Source: Dyella lipolytica
Lineage (GTDB): Bacteria > Pseudomonadota > Gammaproteobacteria > Xanthomonadales > Rhodanobacteraceae
Reading direction: 5' to 3'
Assembly: GCF_030160075.1 (NCBI RefSeq)
Contig: NZ_BSNQ01000001.1
Span: 62,001-126,000, forward strand
DNA: 64,000 nt
In this document: piece by piece, positions 48,117-57,329 of the stretch
Layout: every line of letters begins with the position of its first letter
Position numbering within the stretch: position 1 is the stretch's first letter
Translations under genes and position numbers: made by a program
The notes under the pieces: model-generated
Seen by the model: the letters and a program-made list of their open reading frames with translations, nothing else
What the model was told of the DNA's origin: nothing
Database searches by the model: none

Positions 48117-49448
48117 ATGATGAAGAAATGCATGATGGCCGCCGCGACACTGGGGCTCGCCGTAGCCAGCGTTGCCGCGCAAGCGGACGACTATGGCTTG
48201 AATGACATCTTCACGAACGGTCACGTGGATGGCGATCTTCGCCTCTACAACTTCAATCGCCTTTACGAGAGCAAGACCACACCTAACGCGAGCGCGTTTT
48301 CCGTCGCGGCGCTGATCAATGCGCAAACGGGAACGTTCTTCGGCGGCTTCAGCATCGGCGGGTCGTTCGCGACCGCCAACTCGTTCGGTACGCATTCCGA
48401 TACGCTGACGAAAATCGACACCACGCTCGCCGGGCCGACCAACTCCATCGGTACATTCAGCCAAGCGTATCTGCAATACCAGAACAACATGTTCCTGTTT
48501 CGCGGCGGTTATCAATATCTCGCCAACGATCCGTGGATGGGTAACAACGATTCGCGCATCATCCCGTCGTCGTACAACGCACTGCTGGTGCAAGTCACAC
48601 CGCTGACCGGATGGAATCTCTTTGGGATTCGCGAGTACAGCTGGAAGAGCCGCACGTCATTTGGCATGTATTCGGACAACCTGTACTACCCGTCCAAGTA
48701 CGACGGCGATTCGATGTACGGTAACAATGGTTCGCTGCCGCTCCATTCGCGATCCGCGCCCGGCACCTGGGAGGGCGGTACCACCTATGTCAAAGGCGGA
48801 CTCAACGCACAGCTGCGGTATTACGATTTCCTGAACTTTGCGCGCACTGTTTATGCAGCGGGTAGCTACGTTATCGACACCGATACGGGTTTTAATCCCG
48901 TCATCGGCGCTCAGTACCTCACGCAGAACGACGGCTCGGACAACCGCTTCACGGAGAACGACACTAAATTGTTCGGTGTCGCCGGTGATCGCGTCAAAAG
49001 CCAGGCTATCGGCGGCGATATCGGTGTCGTGATACCTGACGGCCGCTTCGATATTTTCTACAACAAGGTGGCGCGCGAGGACGGCGCGGTGGGAGGCGGC
49101 GCGCTGATTTCGCCCTACACGACGAACTACGGCACGGATCCGCTGTTCACCACCTCGATGATCCGTGGTCTGGTCGAAGCCGGTCCCGGTCGTGCCTGGA
49201 AAGGCAAGTTCACCTACGACCTGTTCGACAAAAAGTTGGAACTCACCGCGGCCTACGCCAAATACATGACCGATTTTCGTGGCAAAAGCCACGATCTTTA
49301 CTTCGACGTGATCTATCACCTGGACGGCTACCTGCGCGGACTGACCCTGCGTGACCGTTGGGAACTGTCCAACGGCGGCATCGACAACCTCAATCCGACC
49401 AACCAGACGTTCGTCTACAACCGCCTGATGATCGACTACAAATTCTGA
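48117..49448 (+). CDS. OprD-family outer-membrane porin
   Basis: 443 residues with a signal peptide (MMAAATLGLAVASVAAQA) and a repeating aromatic/aliphatic beta-strand pattern ending in the barrel-terminal YNRLMIDYKF. Segments such as GHVDGDLRLYNFNRLYESK and GKFTYDLFDKKLELTAAYAK resemble OprD-type specific porins, which take up amino acids, peptides or small carboxylates. The substrate here is unknown. Two tandem ATGs with GGGGAAAA upstream set the start. Confidence 0.82.
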   Translation: MMKKCMMAAATLGLAVASVAAQADDYGLNDIFTNGHVDGDLRLYNFNRLYESKTTPNASAFSVAALINAQTGTFFGGFSIGGSFATANSFGTHSDTLTKIDTTLAGPTNSIGTFSQAYLQYQNNMFLFRGGYQYLANDPWMGNNDSRIIPSSYNALLVQVTPLTGWNLFGIREYSWKSRTSFGMYSDNLYYPSKYDGDSMYGNNGSLPLHSRSAPGTWEGGTTYVKGGLNAQLRYYDFLNFARTVYAAGSYVIDTDTGFNPVIGAQYLTQNDGSDNRFTENDTKLFGVAGDRVKSQAIGGDIGVVIPDGRFDIFYNKVAREDGAVGGGALISPYTTNYGTDPLFTTSMIRGLVEAGPGRAWKGKFTYDLFDKKLELTAAYAKYMTDFRGKSHDLYFDVIYHLDGYLRGLTLRDRWELSNGGIDNLNPTNQTFVYNRLMIDYKF

Positions 49449-49563
49449 TCGCAGACGTTTCATGAAACGACGCTGACGCGCCGGCGACGAATACGCGGCG
49501 CGTCGACTTCCTTCGCACTCGCGCGCCACCTATGATCGGCCGGTCATCCATGCGGAGCGAATC

Positions 49564-49782
49564 ATGCGAGCCATCCTGATCATCATCGGTATCGTGTTGT
49601 TGATCGGCGGCCTATGGGCCGTGTTCGGTCACGGCAGCTATACGCAGACCGAGACCTTGGTGCAGCTAGGCTCGGCCAAGCTGACGGCGACCCACGAAAA
49701 GGCCATCCCATCATGGCTGGGCATCTCCGGCATCGTGGTCGGTGCGTTGCTTGCCTTGGGCGGACTGATCAAGAAGGGCTGA
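49564..49782 (+). CDS. Small two-helix membrane protein (DUF3185-like)
   Basis: 72 residues with hydrophobic helices at about 3-22 (ILIIIGIVLLIGGLWAVF) and 50-68 (WLGISGIVVGALLALGGLIK) and a short polar loop between. It resembles DUF3185 proteins of unknown function. GGAGCGA precedes the ATG and a strong terminator follows. Confidence 0.75.
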   Translation: MRAILIIIGIVLLIGGLWAVFGHGSYTQTETLVQLGSAKLTATHEKAIPSWLGISGIVVGALLALGGLIKKG

Positions 49783-49804
49783 GTCCGCTGTCTTTCGACC
49801 GCAT

Positions 49805-49829
49805 AAACCGCCGCGTTCGCGGCGGTTTT
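49805..49829 (+). terminator. Terminator before uvrD
   Basis: AAACCGCCGC/GCGGCGGTTT is a 10-bp stem with loop GTTC and a trailing T. It lies 23 bases after the small membrane protein gene and 25 bases before uvrD. Confidence 0.85.
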
Positions 49830-49853
49830 CGCAAGGGCGGTTACAATGGCGCG

Positions 49854-52187
49854 ATGGATGTCTCGCACCTGATCGATTCGCTCAACGACGCGCAACGCGA
49901 AGCCGTCTGCGCACCGCCCGGCCACTATTTGGTCCTCGCTGGCGCCGGCTCCGGCAAGACGCGCGTACTCACCCATCGCATCGGCTGGCTTACGCAGGTC
50001 GAACGCGTGCCGCCATGGGCGATTCTCGCCGTTACGTTCACTAACAAGGCCGCCGGCGAAATGCGTGCGCGCCTCGACCACCTGATCCCCGGCGGCACAC
50101 AAGGCCTGACGGTCGGTACCTTCCATGGCATCGCCCATCGCCTGTTGCGCCGTCATTGGCGCGAAGCGGAGTTGCCGGAAAGTTTCCAGATTCTCGACGC
50201 TGACGATCAGCAGCGTTTGGTGAAGCGCGTGGTCGCCGGCCTTGGCCTGGACGAAGCGCGCTTTCCGCCGCGTCAGGCCGCGTGGCAGATCAATAGCTGG
50301 AAAGACGAAGGCAAGCGCGCGGAGAACATCGAGCACGGACAACACCCGGTGACGCGCACGCTGGTGCAGATCTATCAAGCGTATGAGGATGCCTGTCGCC
50401 GCGCCGGGCTGGTGGACTTCGCCGAACTGCTGCTGCGCGCGCACGAGCTGTGGCTCAAGCAACCGGCGATCCTGGAGCACTACCAGCAACGTTGGCGCTA
50501 TCTGCTGATCGACGAATTCCAGGACACCAATGCGCTGCAATACGCGTGGATCCGCGTGCTGGCCGGTCAGACCGGGCAAGTGTTCGTGGTGGGCGACGAC
50601 GACCAGGCGATCTATGGCTGGCGCGGTGCCAAGGTAGAGAATGTGCAACAGTTCCTGCGCGATTTTCCCGGCGCCCGCACAATCAAGCTGGAACAGAACT
50701 ACCGTTCCACGTCGAACATCCTGAAAGCCGCCAACAGCGTCATCGAACGCAACGGCAGCCGGCTCGGCAAGCAACTGTGGACGGCGGGCGAAGAAGGCGA
50801 ACGCATTGCCGTGTACGCCGCCTATAACGAACAGGACGAAGCACGCTTCGTGATCGAGCGCATCCGCGAATACATCGCCGAGCATGGCGACGCGAAGGAT
50901 TGCGCGATTCTGTATCGCTCCAACGCGCAATCGCGCAACTTCGAAGAACAACTGATCCAACACGATATTCCGTATCGCGTGTATGGCGGCCAGCGCTTCT
51001 TCGAGCGCGCGGAAATCAAGGACGCGCTGGCCTATCTGCGCCTCACCGCCAATCGCCACGACGATGCAGCGTTCGAGCGTGCAGTGAATACGCCGCCGCG
51101 CGGTATTGGCGATCGCACGCTGGATGCACTGCGTCGCCGTGCACGTGGCGAAAACACGTCGATGTGGGAAGCCGCGTTGAACGAACTCAGCGGCGGCAGT
51201 GAGCTCGCAGGGCGGGCGAAAAATGCGGTGAAGAGTTTCCTCGTCATGATCGACGAAATGACCCGCGCCTTTACCTCCTCTCCCCTTCGGGGCACGCGGG
51301 GAGAGCACATGGATGTGCTCGGCTTTGAGGAGCGAGGAGAGGGCTGGGGTGAGGGGCCGGGCTCGCTGGAAACCTCCGCTCCGAACAGCCCCTCACCCAA
51401 CCCTCTCCCCGAAGGGGAGAGGGCTACATCCGCACTGCCCCTGGCCGAACAGATCGACCACGCCATCGTGCAATCGGGCCTGCGCGACTTCTATGAGAAA
51501 GACAGCCGCGGCAATGCCGAATCGCGCGTGGAAAACCTCGACGAGCTGGTCAATGTGGCTAGCCGTTTCGAACTGACACCCGACGACATCGAAGCAGGAT
51601 TGAGCGAACTGCCCGCGTTTCTCTCGCATGCCGCACTGGAAGCGGGCGAGGGTCAGGGAGAATCATGGGACGACTGCGTACAGCTGATGACGTTGCATTC
51701 GGCCAAAGGTCTTGAGTTTCCGCTGGTCTTTCTGGTCGGCCTGGAAGAAGGCCTGTTTCCCAGCCAGCGCTCCGTCGAAGACGAAGGGCGGCTGGAAGAG
51801 GAACGCCGCCTCGCCTACGTCGGCATCACCCGTGCGCGCGAACGCCTGGTCATCACGCACGCCGAATCGCGCCGGATGCATGGCAGCGAGATGCTGGCGC
51901 GGCCATCGCGCTTTCTTGGCGAAGTACCGCCTTCATTGATCGACGAGGTGCGGCCGCGGGTACAGGTAAGCCGTCCGTTATATGCCGGCCGCTTCGCCGA
52001 ACCGCCGCCGTCGCTGAAAGAAGACTTGCCGGTGAAGCTAGGCCAACGCGTCAATCACCCGAGCTTCGGCGAAGGTGTGGTGGTGAGCGCCGAAGGCAGC
52101 GGCGCGCATACGCGGCTGCAAGTGAATTTCGAAGGCGCCGGCAGCAAGTGGTTGGTGGCGGCCTACGCCAATCTCACGCCGCTCTAG
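49854..52187 (+). CDS. uvrD: DNA helicase II UvrD carrying an in-frame REP-doublet insertion
   Basis: 777-residue superfamily 1A 3'-5' helicase for nucleotide-excision and mismatch repair; E. coli UvrD has 720. Motifs are LAGAGSGKTRVLTHRIGWLT (Walker A, about 28-40), LLIDEFQDTNALQYAWI, VVGDDDQAIYGWRGA, LEQNYRSTSNIL, LMTLHSAKGLEFPLVFLVGL and AYVGITRARERLV. The C-terminal KLGQRVNHPSFGEGVV and KWLVAAYANLTPL are UvrD-type. Residues about 474-523 (SPLRGTRGEHM ... SPNPLPEGERAT) are the translated REP doublet, inserted between VMIDEMTRAF and LAEQIDHAIVQSG without breaking the frame. The longer frame before 49854 is rejected. Confidence 0.96.
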   Translation: MDVSHLIDSLNDAQREAVCAPPGHYLVLAGAGSGKTRVLTHRIGWLTQVERVPPWAILAVTFTNKAAGEMRARLDHLIPGGTQGLTVGTFHGIAHRLLRRHWREAELPESFQILDADDQQRLVKRVVAGLGLDEARFPPRQAAWQINSWKDEGKRAENIEHGQHPVTRTLVQIYQAYEDACRRAGLVDFAELLLRAHELWLKQPAILEHYQQRWRYLLIDEFQDTNALQYAWIRVLAGQTGQVFVVGDDDQAIYGWRGAKVENVQQFLRDFPGARTIKLEQNYRSTSNILKAANSVIERNGSRLGKQLWTAGEEGERIAVYAAYNEQDEARFVIERIREYIAEHGDAKDCAILYRSNAQSRNFEEQLIQHDIPYRVYGGQRFFERAEIKDALAYLRLTANRHDDAAFERAVNTPPRGIGDRTLDALRRRARGENTSMWEAALNELSGGSELAGRAKNAVKSFLVMIDEMTRAFTSSPLRGTRGEHMDVLGFEERGEGWGEGPGSLETSAPNSPSPNPLPEGERATSALPLAEQIDHAIVQSGLRDFYEKDSRGNAESRVENLDELVNVASRFELTPDDIEAGLSELPAFLSHAALEAGEGQGESWDDCVQLMTLHSAKGLEFPLVFLVGLEEGLFPSQRSVEDEGRLEEERRLAYVGITRARERLVITHAESRRMHGSEMLARPSRFLGEVPPSLIDEVRPRVQVSRPLYAGRFAEPPPSLKEDLPVKLGQRVNHPSFGEGVVVSAEGSGAHTRLQVNFEGAGSKWLVAAYANLTPL
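51274..51424. repeat. REP doublet (REPIN-like) inside uvrD
   Basis: The left arm contains CCTCTCCCCTTCGGGG and GGGGAGAG then GAGGAGAGGGCTGGGGTGAG. The inverted right arm contains CCCCTCACCCAACC and CCTCTCCCCGAAGGGGAGAGG. It has the same core as the doublets around prmA. Its length keeps the reading frame open. Confidence 0.9.
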
Positions 52188-52200
52188 GGAGGTTGCGCCG

Positions 52201-52776
52201 ATGGTAGAACAACGCATTCGCGACAACCGACGCGAGCTGGGCTACGTCCATCGCCATCTGGACCTGATGTATCAGCGACTGCCCTGGGGGCATCGTCTGG
52301 CAGACGGCCTGTTCATGGCTGCACAAGCACTAGCCGCAGGCAGTCTCGGCTATGGCCTGGGTTTGCTGTTGCACACCCAGCAGGCGTTCTGGGGTGCGCT
52401 CACCGCCATCGCCGTGACGCAACAGACGTATGTGGACACGCGCAAATCCTCGCTCGATCAGGTGATCGGCGCAGCGATCGGCGCCACCGTCGCACTGACC
52501 GGTGCTTACCTGGCGCAGGATAATTACCCCGTCTACGCGCTGACGATGGCCGTGGCGATCGTGCTGTGCTGGTGCTTCAACGTCGGCAGCGCCGGCAAGC
52601 TCAGCGCCACCACTGTCACCATCGTGATGCTCGTGCCCCACGCGGGCCCCTTCTGGACCATCGCTCTCACTCGCCTGGGTGAAGTCACGCTGGGCATTGC
52701 CAGTGCGCTGCTAGTGACCCGGTTGGCGCATTGGCTGGAAGCGCGCCTGCTGGGTGATTCCACGTTGGATTCCTGA
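52201..52776 (+). CDS. FUSC/ArAE-type small membrane protein
   Basis: 191 residues. A basic N-terminal helix (MVEQRIRDNRRELGYVHRHL) precedes about six hydrophobic helices, including AFWGALTAIAVTQQTYVDTR and SLDQVIGAAIGATVALTGAY, the signature of the FUSC (fusaric acid resistance, aromatic acid exporter) membrane domain. It covers only one membrane half, so it may work as an oligomer. The substrate is unknown. It starts 13 bases after uvrD and is probably co-transcribed. Confidence 0.82.
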   Translation: MVEQRIRDNRRELGYVHRHLDLMYQRLPWGHRLADGLFMAAQALAAGSLGYGLGLLLHTQQAFWGALTAIAVTQQTYVDTRKSSLDQVIGAAIGATVALTGAYLAQDNYPVYALTMAVAIVLCWCFNVGSAGKLSATTVTIVMLVPHAGPFWTIALTRLGEVTLGIASALLVTRLAHWLEARLLGDSTLDS

Positions 52777-52825
52777 GCCCCTACGCCGTCGCATGCGCCA
52801 CGCCAACCACTAAGTTCCGCCCACC

Positions 52826-52840
52826 CGTAAAAATTTTACG
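52826..52840. promoter_or_regulatory. Palindrome GTAAAA-A-TTTTAC upstream of the kdp operon
   Basis: CGTAAAAATTTTACG is a perfect 7-bp dyad around one base, in the 151-bp gap upstream of the first kdp-operon reading frame. Its place and AT-rich character make it a candidate KdpE operator, but this is inference. Confidence 0.4.
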
Positions 52841-52927
52841 CGTTCTATACGCGGAGCGGCATTTTCGCTACCCGCTTCTTATGTCCGTGTCCTTAAAGTG
52901 CGCACCTGTACGACATTGAGTGCCTCC

Positions 52928-53020
52928 ATGGACGTTATCTATCTAATTTTCGGCTTCGTGCTGGCCGCGGCGACGCTTGGCTTCCTGCTGCTTTGCGACC
53001 GCCTCGGGCCACGCAGCTGA
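52928..53020 (+). CDS. 30-residue hydrophobic peptide at the head of the kdp operon
   Basis: MDVIYLIFGFVLAAATLGFL continues with a short cationic tail (LLCDRLGPRS). It is one predicted transmembrane helix with its C-terminus probably cytoplasmic by charge. It is not KdpF, which follows 43 bases downstream as a separate gene with its own start. A weak ribosome site (GAGTGCC) precedes the ATG. A matching small protein before kdpF may be a Xanthomonad-specific subunit or leader; the function is unknown. Confidence 0.55.
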   Translation: MDVIYLIFGFVLAAATLGFLLLCDRLGPRS

Positions 53021-53063
53021 CCGCGCGCGGCTAGGCCGCGACCTTCTTAACGGAGCGAATCCC

Positions 53064-53156
53064 ATGAACTTCTTCTACGGACTGGCCGCCGTGATCGCGG
53101 TGGCTTTGACGGTCTATTTGTGCGTGGCGCTGTTGAAACCGGAGTGGTTCGAATGA
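53064..53156 (+). CDS. kdpF: Potassium-transporting ATPase small subunit KdpF
   Basis: 30 residues, MNFFYGLAAVIAVALTVYLC then [11 protein letters not shown] single transmembrane helix with the KPEWF ending typical of KdpF, which stabilises the KdpABC complex at the inner membrane. CGGAG lies upstream of the ATG. The stop overlaps the kdpA start (ATGA), which couples translation. Confidence 0.93.
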   Translation: MNFFYGLAAVIAVALTVYLCVALLKPEWFE

Positions 53157-54955
53157 CTGCCAACGATTTCATCCAGATAGGCATGTATCTGGTTGTCCTG
53201 CTGCTGCTCATCAAGCCGATGGGCCGTTACATGGCGCATGTATTTGCCGACGAACCTAACCGCATCACTCGCTTCGGCGGCGGTGTGGAGCGGGTGATCT
53301 ACCGCGTTTGCGGCATCAAGTCCGACGAGGACATGAGCTGGAAGCGTTATGCGGTCGCCATGCTCGCGTTCAATGTGTGCGGCATGCTGGCCGTCTACCT
53401 CTTCCAGCGCACGCAGCAATGGCTGCCCTTGAATCCGCAGCATTTTCCTGCGCTGTCGCCGGATCTGTCGATCAACACCGCCATCAGCTTCATCACCAAT
53501 ACCAACTGGCAGGCTTATTCCGGCGAGTCGGCGATGAGCTATCTGACCCAGATGGCCGCGTTGGCAGTGCAGAACTTTATGTCGGCAGCCACCGGCATTG
53601 CGGTGCTGATCGCCGTGGTGCGCGGCTTTGCGCGTAAAACGACCAAGGGCATTGGCAATTTCTGGGTCGATCTGACACGCACCACGCTGTACATCCTGAT
53701 GCCGATCTCGTTCGTGCTGGCGATGCTGCTGGTATCGCAAGGCGTCATTCAGAACCTGAAACCGTACGTGGACGTACCGGTGGTGCAAACCAGCACGTAC
53801 GCCAACCCGGTGACCGATGCGGCCGGCAACCCCGTGAAGGATGCCCAAGGCAACCCTGAAACCAAGCCCACGCCGCTGACCACGCAGACCTTGCCGATGG
53901 GTCCGGCCGCTTCGCAGATTGCGATCAAGATGCTGGGCACCAACGGTGGCGGTTTCTTCGGTGCCAACTCGGCCCATCCGTATGAGAACCCGACACCGTT
54001 CTCCAATTTCCTGGAGATGCTGGCGATCTTCCTGATCCCGGGCGGTTTGTGCATCACCTTTGGTGAGATGGTGGGCGATCGTCGCCAGGGCTGGGCGATT
54101 CTCGCCACGATGCTGGTGATCTTCATCCCGCTGACCATCGGTGTGACCGCGGCCGAACAGGCCGGCAATCCGATCTTGCACTCCTTGTCGATCGACCAGC
54201 ACGCCTCGGCGCTGCAGTCGGGCGGCAACATGGAAGGTAAGGAAACACGTTTCGGCGTCGCGGCGAGCAGCCTGTTCACGGCGATCACTACCGCTGCATC
54301 GTGCGGCGCGGTGAACAACATGCACGACTCGCTGACTCCGCTCGGCGGCCTGGTGCCGATGTGGCTGATGCAGTTGGGCGAAGTGGTCTTCGGCGGCGTA
54401 GGTTCGGGCTTGTACGGCATGCTTGCCTTTGCGGTGGTGGCGGTGTTCATCGCCGGTCTGATGGTGGGCCGCACGCCGGAATACCTGGGCAAAAAGATCG
54501 AAGCCTACGAGATGAAGATGGCCAGCCTGGCCGTACTGATTCCTTGCGCACTGGTGGTGATTTGCACAGCCATCGCAGTGATGACACCCGTTGCCACGGC
54601 AACGGTTGGCAATCCCGGTGCACATAGCTTCAGCGAGATCCTCTACACGGTGACCTCGGCCACCAATAACAACGGCAGCGCGTTCGGTGGCTTGTCGGCG
54701 AACATTCCGTTCTGGAATGTCATGTTGAGCGTGTGCATGTTCTGGGCGCGCTACACGCTGGCGATCGCGATGCTCGCGCTGGCCGGCTCGGTGGCTGCGA
54801 AGAAACATGTACCTGCCTCGGCCGGCACCTTGCCGACGCACACACCGCTGTTCGTGACCCTGCTCACCAGCGTGGTGATCATCGTCGGCGCACTGACCTT
54901 TCTGCCCGCCCTGGCGCTCGGCCCTATCGCCGAATACCTGATGTCGGCGCACTGA
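53153..54955 (+). CDS. kdpA: Potassium-transporting ATPase potassium-binding subunit KdpA
   Basis: 600-residue inner-membrane channel-like subunit that binds and conducts K+. All four selectivity-loop regions are visible: [50 protein letters not shown] and [13 protein letters not shown]. It is about 40 residues longer than E. coli KdpA. Much of the excess is a hydrophilic stretch ([20 protein letters not shown] and following) just before the conserved [11 protein letters not shown]. The ATG at 53153 overlaps the kdpF stop. Confidence 0.98.
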   Translation: MTANDFIQIGMYLVVLLLLIKPMGRYMAHVFADEPNRITRFGGGVERVIYRVCGIKSDEDMSWKRYAVAMLAFNVCGMLAVYLFQRTQQWLPLNPQHFPALSPDLSINTAISFITNTNWQAYSGESAMSYLTQMAALAVQNFMSAATGIAVLIAVVRGFARKTTKGIGNFWVDLTRTTLYILMPISFVLAMLLVSQGVIQNLKPYVDVPVVQTSTYANPVTDAAGNPVKDAQGNPETKPTPLTTQTLPMGPAASQIAIKMLGTNGGGFFGANSAHPYENPTPFSNFLEMLAIFLIPGGLCITFGEMVGDRRQGWAILATMLVIFIPLTIGVTAAEQAGNPILHSLSIDQHASALQSGGNMEGKETRFGVAASSLFTAITTAASCGAVNNMHDSLTPLGGLVPMWLMQLGEVVFGGVGSGLYGMLAFAVVAVFIAGLMVGRTPEYLGKKIEAYEMKMASLAVLIPCALVVICTAIAVMTPVATATVGNPGAHSFSEILYTVTSATNNNGSAFGGLSANIPFWNVMLSVCMFWARYTLAIAMLALAGSVAAKKHVPASAGTLPTHTPLFVTLLTSVVIIVGALTFLPALALGPIAEYLMSAH

Positions 54956-54975
54956 TTCATTCGGGATACGCATCC

Positions 54976-57048
54976 ATGACTTCGCATACGCACGCCGTAA
55001 GCAGCTTTGACCGCACCTTGATCTGGAAGGCGGTGGGAGATGCATTCCGCAAGCTCTCCCCGCGCTTGCAGTTCCGCAACCCGGTGATGTTCGTCGTATT
55101 CGTGTGCAGCGTGTTGACCACGCTGCTGTGGGTACAGGCCATCGCAGGCCACGGTGAAGCACCCACCGGCTTCATCTTCTGGGTGAGCGTGTGGCTATGG
55201 TTCACACTGCTGTTCGCCAACTTCGCCGAAGCATTGGCCGAAGGTCGCGGCAAGGCGCAAGCCGCCGCGCTGCGCAGTTCGCGCAAAGATGTGATCGCCA
55301 AGAAATTGGCCGAACCCAAGCGCGATGCCGCCATTGTCTTTACGCCATCGAGTGAGCTGCGCAGCGGTCACTATGTGTTGGTGGAAGCGAATGAACAGAT
55401 TCCCGGCGACGGCGAGGTCGTTGTTGGCGCTGCCAGCGTGGACGAAAGCGCCATCACGGGCGAGTCCGCACCGGTGATCCGCGAGTCGGGCGGCGATCGC
55501 AGCGCCGTCACCGGCGGCACGCGCGTGCTGTCGGATTGGCTGGTGGTGCAGATCACGCGCAACCCTGGCGAAAGTTTTCTGGATCGCATGATCGCGATGG
55601 TGGAAGGCGCCTCGCGCCGCAAGACACCGAACGAGATCGCGCTGACCATTCTGCTGGCCAAGTTCACGCTGATCTTCCTGTTGGCCTGCGCCACGCTGTT
55701 GCCTTACTCCATCTACAGCGTGCAGGTGGCCGGCAAAGGCAACCCGATCACGCTGACCGTGCTGATCGCGCTGCTCGTCTGCCTGATTCCCACCACCATC
55801 GGCGCCTTGCTTTCCGCTATCGGTATCGCCGGCATGGATCGCATGATCCGCGCCAACGTGATCGCCACGTCGGGCCGCGCAGTGGAAGCCGCCGGCGATG
55901 TCGATGTGTTGCTGCTCGACAAGACCGGCACCATCACGCTAGGCAACCGCCAAGCCGTAGCCTTCCATCCCGCACCGGGTATTGAAGAGCGCAGCCTCGC
56001 TGATACCGCACAACTTGCTTCGCTAGCCGACGAAACGCCGGAAGGTCGCAGCGTCGTGGTGCTCGCAAAAGAACGTTTCGGCCTGCGCGAACGCGAGTTG
56101 GAATCGCTGCACGCCGAGTTCGTACCGTTCACCGCGCAGACGCGCATGAGCGGTGTGGACATGGGCGAGCGCCGCATCCGCAAGGGTGCGCTGGATTCGG
56201 TGGAGCGCTATCTCGACAGCCTCGGCAGTCACCTGCCGCCCGCCGTGAAGCGCATGGCCGAAGACATCGCACGCCGCGGCGCCACGCCGCTGATCGTGAC
56301 CGAAGGCGATCGCGCCCTGGGTGTGATCGAACTGAAGGACATCGTGAAGGGCGGCATCAAGGAACGCTTCGCGGAGATGCGCCGCATGGGCATCAAGACC
56401 GTGATGGTGACGGGCGACAATCCGCTCACCGCGGCGGCGATCGCTGCCGAAGCAGGCGTGGATGATTTTCTCGCCGAAGCCACACCGGAAGCCAAGCTCA
56501 AGCTGATCCGCTCCATGCAGGCCGAGAGCCGCCTGGTGGCGATGTGCGGCGACGGCACCAACGACGCGCCGGCACTGGCGCAGGCCGACGTGGCGGTAGC
56601 GATGAACACCGGCACGCAGGCGGCGAAAGAAGCCGGCAATATGGTGGATCTCGATTCCAACCCCACCAAGCTGATCGAAGTGGTGGAGATCGGCAAGCAG
56701 ATGCTGATTACGCGCGGTTCGCTGACCACGTTCTCGATCGCCAACGACGTCGCCAAATACTTCGCGATCATTCCCGCGGCATTCGCTACCACGTATCCGG
56801 CGCTGAACACGCTGAACGTGATGCGCTTGTCGACGCCGCAGAGCGCGATTCTGTCGGCGGTGATCTTCAACGCGCTGATCATCATTTTCCTGATTCCGCT
56901 GGCGCTGAAGGGCGTGAAATATCGCCCGCTGGGCGCCGGCCATCTGCTGCGCCGCAATCTACTGATTTATGGCCTGGGCGGCGTGATCGTGCCGTTCATC
57001 GGTATCAAGCTCATCGACATGCTGCTCGTCCTGTTGGGACTCGCCTGA
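54976..57048 (+). CDS. kdpB: Potassium-transporting P-type ATPase subunit KdpB
   Basis: 690-residue P-type ATPase subunit that powers K+ uptake. The phosphorylated aspartate is Asp315 in [16 protein letters not shown]; the actuator loop reads [12 protein letters not shown] and the hinge reads [20 protein letters not shown]. The ATG at 54976 starts 20 bases after kdpA. The longer frame upstream is a shadow of kdpA. Confidence 0.98.
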   Translation: MTSHTHAVSSFDRTLIWKAVGDAFRKLSPRLQFRNPVMFVVFVCSVLTTLLWVQAIAGHGEAPTGFIFWVSVWLWFTLLFANFAEALAEGRGKAQAAALRSSRKDVIAKKLAEPKRDAAIVFTPSSELRSGHYVLVEANEQIPGDGEVVVGAASVDESAITGESAPVIRESGGDRSAVTGGTRVLSDWLVVQITRNPGESFLDRMIAMVEGASRRKTPNEIALTILLAKFTLIFLLACATLLPYSIYSVQVAGKGNPITLTVLIALLVCLIPTTIGALLSAIGIAGMDRMIRANVIATSGRAVEAAGDVDVLLLDKTGTITLGNRQAVAFHPAPGIEERSLADTAQLASLADETPEGRSVVVLAKERFGLRERELESLHAEFVPFTAQTRMSGVDMGERRIRKGALDSVERYLDSLGSHLPPAVKRMAEDIARRGATPLIVTEGDRALGVIELKDIVKGGIKERFAEMRRMGIKTVMVTGDNPLTAAAIAAEAGVDDFLAEATPEAKLKLIRSMQAESRLVAMCGDGTNDAPALAQADVAVAMNTGTQAAKEAGNMVDLDSNPTKLIEVVEIGKQMLITRGSLTTFSIANDVAKYFAIIPAAFATTYPALNTLNVMRLSTPQSAILSAVIFNALIIIFLIPLALKGVKYRPLGAGHLLRRNLLIYGLGGVIVPFIGIKLIDMLLVLLGLA

Positions 57049-57058
57049 GGAAACCGTT

Positions 57059-57262
57059 ATGCATACCCTGAAACTGTCCGTATCGCTGCCCGATGTTGAT
57101 CACCCGCAAATGGAATTACGTGTCTCGTCTAATGATTCCGACTGCGACGTGGTGATAGAACTACCGGTACGCGGCCAGTCCAGGGGGAACGTCAGCCCGG
57201 CGCCCGATAAGCCGATGACGCCAGAAGACGAATACGTGCTCGGCGGTTACGCCGGCATCTGA
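57059..57262 (+). CDS. 67-residue soluble protein between kdpB and the outer-membrane protein gene
   Basis: MHTLKLSVSLPDVDHPQMEL begins an acidic, mostly beta-predicted protein with no signal peptide, no membrane helix and two internal blocks (SSNDSDCDVVIELPVRG and MTPEDEYVLGGYAGI). GAGGAAA lies five bases before the ATG and the gap to kdpB is ten bases, which favours a real operon gene. Not recognised; it could be a regulatory or assembly partner. Confidence 0.6.
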   Translation: MHTLKLSVSLPDVDHPQMELRVSSNDSDCDVVIELPVRGQSRGNVSPAPDKPMTPEDEYVLGGYAGI

Positions 57263-57329
57263 CCCCAAGAAATTCGGTGTCGCTACTGGGCGATACCGGC
57301 CCAGTCATGACCCCGTTTGAGAGGAATGT

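Noticed and set aside
49638..51308. 556-codon frame opposite uvrD
   Set aside because: Antisense shadow; it even contains the reversed REP arm and has no domain.
51241..51430. Possible frameshift or pseudogene in uvrD at the GC-rich repeat
   Set aside because: The frame stays open through the insert and all helicase motifs before and after are in the same frame, so the gene appears intact.
53114..55162. 682-codon frame opposite kdpA
   Set aside because: His/Arg/Gln-rich composition and no motif mark it as a coding shadow of kdpA and the kdpB start.
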